17,657 bases of DNA from JAFKKS01 sp039808325 (GTDB lineage: Bacteria; Pseudomonadota; Alphaproteobacteria; Rhizobiales; Xanthobacteraceae). The notes under the pieces were generated by a model, which was not told the origin of the DNA, searched no databases, and was given only the letters and a program-made list of their open reading frames with translations. The stretch's first letter is position 1. Every line of letters begins with the position of its first letter. The DNA is taken from assembly GCA_039808325.1 (NCBI GenBank), contig JBDHSU010000087.1, positions 1 to 17,657 of the forward strand. The letters are read 5' to 3'. Shown in pieces: positions 13,298 through 17,657 of the stretch. Both the position numbers and the translations under genes were made by a program.

Positions 13298-14293
13298 TCA
13301 AGGCTTTTTGGCGGCGCGATAGGCGTCGAGCAGCGCCTTTGCTTCCGGGCCCGCGCTCTGTTCCCATGCGGTGATGGAGTCTTGCGCGGCTTGCCGCAGC
13401 GCATCCATGACCGCGGCCGGGGGGTGCTCGTCGATCGTCACGCCGTTCGCGCGCATGCGCGCGAAGTTCTGATCGGTCCGGTTTGCGAGCGCGTCCCACT
13501 GCCTGTCGGTCGTTTCCTTCGCCGCCTCGAGAACCGCCGCCTGCGTCTTCGCATCGAGCGCGTTCCAGGCCTTCAGCGAAACCGTCGTGAAGCTCAGCGG
13601 CACCGCGTAGAGGATGTCGGAGAAATTATGCAGATATTTCCACAATTGCCGGCCGGCTCCGCCGTCTCCCGACGAGAGCACCGCGTTGATCTCGCCGGAT
13701 TCGAGTTTGGGCGTGAGATCGGAGAAGGAGATGACCGCAGCGCTCGCGGCGACACGGGAAAACACTTCCGTCCCGGTCGTGTCGTAGGTCCGGATCTTCA
13801 AGCTCTTGAGCGCCTCGACGCTGTTGACCGGCGTGGTCGACCAGATGCCTGACGCGGGCCATGGCGAGACGTAGAGGAGCTTCTGCTCATGCGCGATGAA
13901 GGCCTTCTCGTAGAGCGGCTGCGCTTGCGCCAGCAGCGCGCGCGCGTCCTTCGGCGACGCCGTGACGAAGGGCAGCGACGAGAGCAGGAATACGGGACTT
14001 TGCTGGCCAAGCGAACCGCCGAAGCTCGAGGCCATCGCGAAACGCCCGTCCGCGACCGCTTTGAGATGCTCGCGGCTGCGCAGGCCCGAGGCGGCCTCGG
14101 GAATGGGACGCACGACGACGCGCCCCTTGGTCTGTTCCTTCACCGCCTGCGCGAAGAAGGCATCGCCTTCCCCGGTCAGCGACGTCGCCGGATACTCGTT
14201 GATGAGGTCCCAGATGACCGCCTGCGCATGCAGGGGGGCGGTGAGCGAAAAGAGCGCGAGGACGACGAAGGCAAGGTGGCGGCGGATGGTCAT
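13298..14293 (-). CDS. TRAP transporter solute-binding protein (DctP family)
   Basis: A 331-residue periplasmic binding protein of the TRAP (DctP) family, which delivers carboxylates or similar small acids to a DctQM membrane pair. A signal peptide is evident at residues 1-24 (basic start, hydrophobic VVLALFSLTA, cleavage after AQA). The core shows AVADGRFAMASSF, LPFVTASPKDARALLA, the GIWSTTPVNSVEALKSLKIRTYD region with the ligand-contacting Arg, and SSGDGGAGRQLWKYL. The open frame extends further upstream, but the ATG at 14293 puts the signal peptide at the N-terminus. No dctQ or dctM gene is in the window, so it is an orphan here, perhaps serving permeases elsewhere or acting in sensing. 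It is divergent from yacG. The ligand is unknown. Confidence 0.88.
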   Translation of the reverse strand: MTIRRHLAFVVLALFSLTAPLHAQAVIWDLINEYPATSLTGEGDAFFAQAVKEQTKGRVVVRPIPEAASGLRSREHLKAVADGRFAMASSFGGSLGQQSPVFLLSSLPFVTASPKDARALLAQAQPLYEKAFIAHEQKLLYVSPWPASGIWSTTPVNSVEALKSLKIRTYDTTGTEVFSRVAASAAVISFSDLTPKLESGEINAVLSSGDGGAGRQLWKYLHNFSDILYAVPLSFTTVSLKAWNALDAKTQAAVLEAAKETTDRQWDALANRTDQNFARMRANGVTIDEHPPAAVMDALRQAAQDSITAWEQSAGPEAKALLDAYRAAKKP

Positions 14294-14369
14294 GGGTCGC
14301 TCGTTGTTGCTGCTTGCGCCTCGCGCGGGTGCGGTCGACGGCGTAGGCACTCTGCGTTAAGTGTAGGGC

Positions 14370-14573
14370 ATGAGCGGTTCGGAAGCCATCGGAGACAAGA
14401 AATGCCCGACCTGCGGCAAGCCGGCACAGGAGAAGTGGCGGCCTTTCTGTTCGAAACGCTGCGCGGACATCGACCTCAATCGCTGGCTTTCGGGCACTTA
14501 CACCATCCCTGTCGTCGAGGACGAGGACGCGATCAGCGCCGTGCCGAAATCCGACGCCGATCGTGATCCCTGA
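14370..14573 (+). CDS. yacG: DNA gyrase inhibitor YacG
   Basis: A 67-residue zinc protein. In E. coli, YacG binds the GyrB subunit and blocks DNA binding by gyrase. The zinc site is a CPTCG at residues 12-16 and CSKRC at 27-31 (Cys12, Cys15, Cys27, Cys31), followed by the family motif DLNRWLSGTYTIP. The C-terminus is acidic and likely disordered. The length is normal. The start ATG at 14370 has a poor ribosome binding site (TAGGG close to the ATG). The decarboxylase subunit gene starts 31 bp after the stop, so the genes may share a transcript without a functional link. Confidence 0.93.
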   Translation: MSGSEAIGDKKCPTCGKPAQEKWRPFCSKRCADIDLNRWLSGTYTIPVVEDEDAISAVPKSDADRDP

Positions 14574-14604
14574 TCGATCATTCCCCCGTTAAGGAGGCAT
14601 TGAA

Positions 14605-15147
14605 TTGTCCGTTGCAAATGCGGCGCGCGCGCAAGCCGCGCCTTGGCAAGATCAATTGTTCGATGCGGTGAAAGCCGCCGGCATTCGGCAGATGAGCTAT
14701 GTCCCGGACGCGGGGCATGCGCGGCTGATCCAGCGCTGCAAGGACGATCCGGACATCCGCGACGTCGTGCTTACGACCGAGGAGGAGGGCGTCGCGCTCG
14801 CCGCCGGCGCCTGGCTCGGCGGCCAGCGCTCGCTCTTGCTGATGCAGTCGAGCGGCGCCGGCAACTGCATCAACATGCTGTCGCTGATCCAGACCTGCCG
14901 CTTTCCGTTCGTGACGTTCATCACGATGCGCGGCGAGTGGGCCGAGTTCAATCCGTGGCAGGTGCCGATGGGCTCGATCGTCGAGCCGACACTGAAGCTC
15001 GCGGGCGTGCACACCTATCGCGTCGAGCACCCGGAAGATGTCGCCGAGACGGCGGCCGCCGCGATGGATATCGCCTTCTCCGGCGACCTCGCGGTCGCGG
15101 TCATCCTCTCGCAGAAGCTGATCGGCAAGAAGGTGTGGGTGAAGTGA
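14605..15147 (+). CDS. ThDP-dependent decarboxylase alpha subunit (ComD/Ppd-like)
   Basis: A 180-residue protein equal to the N-terminal (PYR) half of thiamine-diphosphate decarboxylases, as in the alpha subunit of sulfopyruvate decarboxylase (ComD) and the first half of phosphonopyruvate decarboxylase. The cofactor-activating Glu lies in TTEEEGVALAAGAW (residues 57-70). LLLMQSSGAGNCINML and the RGEW..FNPWQVPMG segment are family signatures. The start is TTG at 14605, supported by a near-perfect AAGGAGG (14591-14597) seven bases upstream; no ATG fits. The stop overlaps the next gene (TGATG, 15145-15149), so both subunits are made together. The likely chemistry is decarboxylation of a 3-substituted pyruvate to the aldehyde. 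The true substrate is not known, and no coenzyme M or phosphonate genes are in the window. Confidence 0.88.
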   Translation: MSVANAARAQAAPWQDQLFDAVKAAGIRQMSYVPDAGHARLIQRCKDDPDIRDVVLTTEEEGVALAAGAWLGGQRSLLLMQSSGAGNCINMLSLIQTCRFPFVTFITMRGEWAEFNPWQVPMGSIVEPTLKLAGVHTYRVEHPEDVAETAAAAMDIAFSGDLAVAVILSQKLIGKKVWVK

Positions 15148-15743
15148 TGTTGAACCGCCGCAAAGCCATCGCCACCCTGCTTGCCAAGCGCGGCAAGGAC
15201 CTCTTCATCGTGCCCGGCCTCGGCTCCACCACTTACGACGTCGCCTCGCTCGGCGACGACGAGCGCGATTTCTATCTCTGGGGCGCCATGGGCGGCGCCG
15301 TCATGATCGGGCTCGGCGTCGCGCTGGCGCAGCCGAAGCGCAAGGTCGCGGTGATCACCGGCGATGGCGAGATGTTGATGGGTATCGGCAGCCTCGCGAC
15401 CGCCGGTGTGCAGGCGCCGCCGAACCTCGCCATCGTCGTGTTCGACAACGGCGAATATGGCGAGACCGGCCAGCAGGCGAGCCACACCCATGCCAGCAAT
15501 GCGCGGGGAAGCGTCGCGCTCACCGGGGTGGCACAAGCCTGCGGCATCGGCGAGACCTATGAGGTCGCGAGCGAGGCGGAACTCAAGGTGCTGGCCGATC
15601 GCCTGGCGAACTTCGACCGCACCTTCTTCGCCCGGGTGAAGATCGCGTCGGAAGAGACGCCGCGCGTCCTGCCCGTGCGCGACGGCGTCGCCCTCAAGCA
15701 CCGTTTCCGCCGCGCCATGGGCGTTGGCGAGAAGGGACTGTAG
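15147..15743 (+). CDS. ThDP-dependent decarboxylase beta subunit (ComE/Ppd-like)
   Basis: A 198-residue protein equal to the C-terminal (PP) half of the same enzyme. The ThDP-Mg motif begins at GDG (72-74) and ends with Asn101 in VFDNGEYGETG, with the expected spacing of about 27 residues. WGAMGGAVMIGLGVALA upstream of it is also typical. Active sites should form at the alpha-beta interface. The ATG at 15147 shares a base with the alpha stop codon. A T-run directly follows the stop (15744-15749), but no hairpin precedes it; the strong CCCTGAGGG/CCCTCAGGG palindrome lies just downstream. The basic C-terminal tail (RFRRAMGVGEKGL) has no known role. As for alpha, the family is firm and the substrate open. 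Confidence 0.88.
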   Translation: MLNRRKAIATLLAKRGKDLFIVPGLGSTTYDVASLGDDERDFYLWGAMGGAVMIGLGVALAQPKRKVAVITGDGEMLMGIGSLATAGVQAPPNLAIVVFDNGEYGETGQQASHTHASNARGSVALTGVAQACGIGETYEVASEAELKVLADRLANFDRTFFARVKIASEETPRVLPVRDGVALKHRFRRAMGVGEKGL

Positions 15744-15757
15744 TTTTTTCTCCGTCA

Positions 15758-15796
15758 CCCTGAGGGGCGAGGCGCGTCGGCGCCGCGCCCTCAGGG
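15758..15796. repeat. GC-rich palindrome after the decarboxylase genes
   Basis: CCCTGAGGG (15758-15766) pairs exactly with CCCTCAGGG (15788-15796), with further GC pairing inside. It is 14 bases after the beta-subunit stop and may terminate the operon. The sequence context (CGTCACCCTGAGG) is that of a repeat common in rhizobial genomes. Confidence 0.6.
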
Positions 15797-15820
15797 CGGC
15801 GGCCATCCCCTGACTTCCGC

Positions 15821-15898
15821 GTCATGCCTGGGACTTGATCCGGGCATCGATCTTCTGAGTGAAGAGCGATGGGTTGCCGGGTCGAGCCCGGCCATGAC
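15821..15898. repeat. Palindromic intergenic repeat with GTCATG/CATGAC ends
   Basis: The ends GTCATG (15821-15826) and CATGAC (15893-15898) are inverted. Inside is the hairpin GCCGGG (15876-15881), loop TCGAG, CCCGGC (15887-15892), and a weaker one near 15826-15846. It belongs to the same general class as the elements at 1430 and 7315 but has a different spacer. Confidence 0.6.
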
Positions 15899-15917
15899 GG
15901 TTGCAGGCCCTCCGTCC

Positions 15918-15946
15918 TGGACAGTCCGGAGGGGAGCCTCTATAAC
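15918..15946 (+). promoter_or_regulatory. Sigma70-type promoter of tRNA-Phe
   Basis: TGGACA (15918-15923) and TATAAC (15941-15946) are separated by exactly 17 bp, each one base off the consensus hexamers. The predicted start of transcription is about 30 bases before the tRNA. This is the cleanest promoter in the window. Confidence 0.75.
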
Positions 15947-15983
15947 GCCCGCGCTTCTGCCAAGGTCCGCGCGCGGGCCCGGC

Positions 15984-16059
15984 GCCCAGGTAGCTCAGTT
16001 GGTAGAGCATGCGACTGAAAATCGCAGTGTCGGTGGTTCGATTCCGCCCCTGGGCACCA
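15984..16059 (+). tRNA. tRNA-Phe (GAA)
   Basis: A 76-base cloverleaf including an encoded CCA end. The acceptor stem is GCCCAGG (15984-15990) with CCTGGGC. The D arm is GCTC-AGTTGGTA-GAGC. The anticodon stem is TGCGA/TCGCA with loop CTGAAAA, giving anticodon GAA. The variable loop is short, and the T arm is GGTGG-TTCGATT-CCGCC. All stems pair. A strong promoter lies just upstream. No duplicated tRNA 3' end (attachment-site scar) is seen in the 1.6 kb downstream. Confidence 0.97.
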
Positions 16060-16270
16060 TTTCCCTGCCGTCTCTGACTGCCGCGCCTTGTCGCATGTTG
16101 GCTGCCACGGCGGCCCGCTTGAACCGGAAGCCGTCCCGCCTTCACTAATCTCCGATGATGCGCGCGACCGCCGACGTTTTGCCGTTTCGGAAGGGCGCGG
16201 GCGGCGATGGTGCCGCCAAGGTTCTCGCATTAGGATGGCGTGAGCCGGCGTCTCGGGCCTGGAGGGGGCG

Positions 16271-17467
16271 ATGCGGTTCAGAATCGGGTGGGCGCGCGCC
16301 CTGCGAGGGACGGTCGGAGCCGTTCTCGTTTTCGCGGGCATTGCCGCGGCGGGTCCCGCGCGCGCCCTCGATGTCACCTGCATCGAGGCGTCGCGCTACA
16401 AATATCTCTATCGTATCTTCGACAATGACCGCGCGCGCTTCGCGGAATTCTTCGGCGCCGACGCGAGACGGCTGCCGCCGCCGGAGGCATGCCGCGCGGT
16501 CATCCTGACCGGAACGATCGACAAACCGCAGCGCGGCGAAAGCCAGGGCACGGATTTCGATCGCCTGCTCGCGGCAATCGAAAGTGGACGGGGGTGGCTG
16601 ACGACGCTGTATCTCGCGACGCCCGGCGGCAATGTCGGGATGGGACTGCGTCTCGCCAATCTCACCCGCATGTTCTGGCTGAATACCTACGCCGTCGACG
16701 GCCCGTCCTTCGACTACGTTCCCGACTTCCTCGGCGCCCACGGACCCGGCAGCGCGCCGGAGCCGCTGCCGCCGGAGCTTCAGCAGGGCTGGGAGAGTTA
16801 CCGCGCCGCGACGGGCGCTCTGTCGCATATCGAGCTTGCCAGCAGGCGCGAGCGGCGATGCGTCTCCGCCTGCACGTTCCTCCATGCGGCCGGCATCTAT
16901 CGCCACGGCCCCGCTTACTTTCATCGCGCGCGCCGCGGCCGCTCGCATAAGCAGCGCGACGGCGGAACGGCCGAGACTTCGTCGATGGCCGACATGCTGG
17001 AGGGATTGCAGAAGACCGAGCAGCGCATCGTCGCGCATTACCGCAAGATGGATTCGGGCGAAGAGGCGATCCGCGCCTACGAATCGACGGCGACACAGAC
17101 GACGGCGCGCGCGAAGCTTCCGGCTTTCCCGCGTTACATCGGCGATTACCTTCGCAAGTTGTGCCACACGCATCCCCGCCGCGGCGCGGGCGAGCGCATG
17201 GCCGTGCGCGAGCGCTCCGGCGCCGGCGAGGTTGCCGACAACGCCAAACCGTCCGCCGATCGGGAGCAGGGCGCGGAGAAGCACGGTTTGAGCATCGAAG
17301 CGCGCCAGTGCATCGCCGCGGCGAATACGCGGGAGCAGCACAATCAATATGCGAAGCTCTGCTACGACGGGTGCGACCGCGCCACGCTCATTCGCGAGAC
17401 GACGAGGCGCATCCGCGCGCTGATGCCGCGTGAGCAGGAAGGCGAGCCGCGTCGCCGCGAGCGCTAG
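16271..17467 (+). CDS. Secreted ClpP-fold (COG3904-like) putative serine protease
   Basis: A 398-residue protein with a signal peptide (residues 1-33: basic start, VGAVLVFAGIAAAG, cleavage near ARA-LD), so probably periplasmic. The core resembles the ClpP/crotonase-fold family of predicted periplasmic proteins. LYLATPGGNVGMGLRLANLTR (113-133) would form the oxyanion loop. CVSACTFLHAAGIYR (197-211) carries the candidate nucleophile Ser199, and His218 in AYFHRARRG is the likely partner. The gap between the two motifs is about 78 residues, longer than I would expect for this fold, so residues 140-190 look like an insertion. The C-terminal third is polar with additional Cys residues (CHTH, CIAA, CYDGC). 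The ATG has GGAGG five bases upstream. The stop TAG lies inside the palindromic repeat that follows. Confidence 0.68.
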   Translation: MRFRIGWARALRGTVGAVLVFAGIAAAGPARALDVTCIEASRYKYLYRIFDNDRARFAEFFGADARRLPPPEACRAVILTGTIDKPQRGESQGTDFDRLLAAIESGRGWLTTLYLATPGGNVGMGLRLANLTRMFWLNTYAVDGPSFDYVPDFLGAHGPGSAPEPLPPELQQGWESYRAATGALSHIELASRRERRCVSACTFLHAAGIYRHGPAYFHRARRGRSHKQRDGGTAETSSMADMLEGLQKTEQRIVAHYRKMDSGEEAIRAYESTATQTTARAKLPAFPRYIGDYLRKLCHTHPRRGAGERMAVRERSGAGEVADNAKPSADREQGAEKHGLSIEARQCIAAANTREQHNQYAKLCYDGCDRATLIRETTRRIRALMPREQEGEPRRRER

Positions 17468-17657
17468 AGCGGGATGAGGAAAAGTGCGGAGCGGTTTTCC
17501 GCCCGCATCCCGCTCTAAGTTATGAGAATCGATCACGTTCATGATTTTGGATCGATTCGATCCAAAATCATCGTGATCTGGAGCGGGATGAGGAAAAGTG
17601 TGCAGCGGTTTTCCGCCCGCATCCCGCTCTAAGTTATGAGAATCGATCACGTTCATG
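17465..17657. repeat. Tandem 114-bp palindromic repeat (one full, one partial unit)
   Basis: The unit starting at 17467 is repeated from 17581, with two mismatches over the 77 bases visible before the window ends. Each unit has an outer hairpin TAGAGCGGGATG/CATCCCGCTCTA (17465-17476 with 17506-17517 in unit 1, the last base or two differing in unit 2). Unit 1 has a second long hairpin: TGATTTTGGATCG/CGATCCAAAATCA (17542-17554 with 17558-17570), extended by GATCACG/CGTGATC across a 3-base bulge. The array may continue beyond the edge. Confidence 0.9.

Noticed and set aside
16060..16270. Short gene between tRNA-Phe and the ClpP-fold gene (ATG frame from 16155)
   Set aside because: The frame runs on antisense-like and out of phase into the next gene, with no ribosome binding site and no recognisable product; the 211-bp gap probably holds only the promoter and leader of the following gene.
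16145..17656. 503-codon open frame on the minus strand beginning with a duplicated peptide
   Set aside because: It is antisense to the ClpP-fold gene, and its repeated N-terminal peptide is only a translation of the tandem 114-bp repeat. Long antisense frames are expected in GC-rich DNA.
15984..17657. tRNA-Phe as the attachment site of an integrated island
   Set aside because: No integrase gene and no repeated tRNA 3' end is visible downstream in the window; the following gene is not typical island cargo.

Overview
The window is GC-rich (about 65-70 % by eye), gene-dense chromosomal DNA. It is most likely from an alphaproteobacterium of the order Hyphomicrobiales (Rhizobiales), in the Bradyrhizobium/Xanthobacter/Methylobacterium neighbourhood. 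The grounds are: proteins of rhizobial type (long HisG with HisZ, DUF2585, DUF2076, YacG, a 58-residue zinc-ribbon protein after lpdA), a perfect CtrA-type box, and several intergenic palindromic repeats of the kind scattered through rhizobial genomes. I cannot name the genus. No insertion sequence, prophage or CRISPR array is visible.

Left part (1-7300), mostly core metabolism and proteostasis. lpdA (dihydrolipoyl dehydrogenase) faces a small zinc-ribbon gene. A membrane-protein gene with a CtrA-like box at its 5' end comes next. On the minus strand follow a hexapeptide-repeat acetyltransferase and accA. Divergent from them, hslV and hslU encode the HslVU ATP-dependent protease. The two are separated by a DUF2585 membrane-protein gene and a short ORF that looks like the tail of a decayed acetyltransferase gene.

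Middle (7300-13070). A DUF2076 gene with a very acidic, repeat-encoded tail is followed by a polyprenyl-phosphate-type glycosyltransferase translationally coupled to a YdjC/ChbG/NaxD-like deacetylase. A GtrA-like membrane protein gene is divergent from this pair. Together the three look like a lipid-linked amino-sugar pathway (make the lipid-linked sugar, deacetylate it, move it across the membrane), comparable to the FlmF2-NaxD branch of lipid A modification. hisZ-hisG, the first step of histidine synthesis, follows as an overlapping pair.

Right part (13070-17657). An orphan TRAP solute-binding protein is divergent from yacG. yacG is followed by a two-subunit thiamine-diphosphate decarboxylase of the sulfopyruvate/phosphonopyruvate type. 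Then come repeats, a tRNA-Phe gene with a clear sigma70-type promoter, and a secreted ClpP-fold (COG3904-like) protein. The stop codon of that last gene lies inside the first unit of a tandem 114-bp palindromic repeat that runs off the window.

Most intergenic gaps of 100-250 bp are filled by palindromic repeats. Three gene pairs show stop/start overlaps (ATGA or TGATG), which indicates translational coupling. The observations most worth following up are the amino-sugar cluster, the CtrA box, the interrupted hslV-hslU locus and the terminal tandem repeat.
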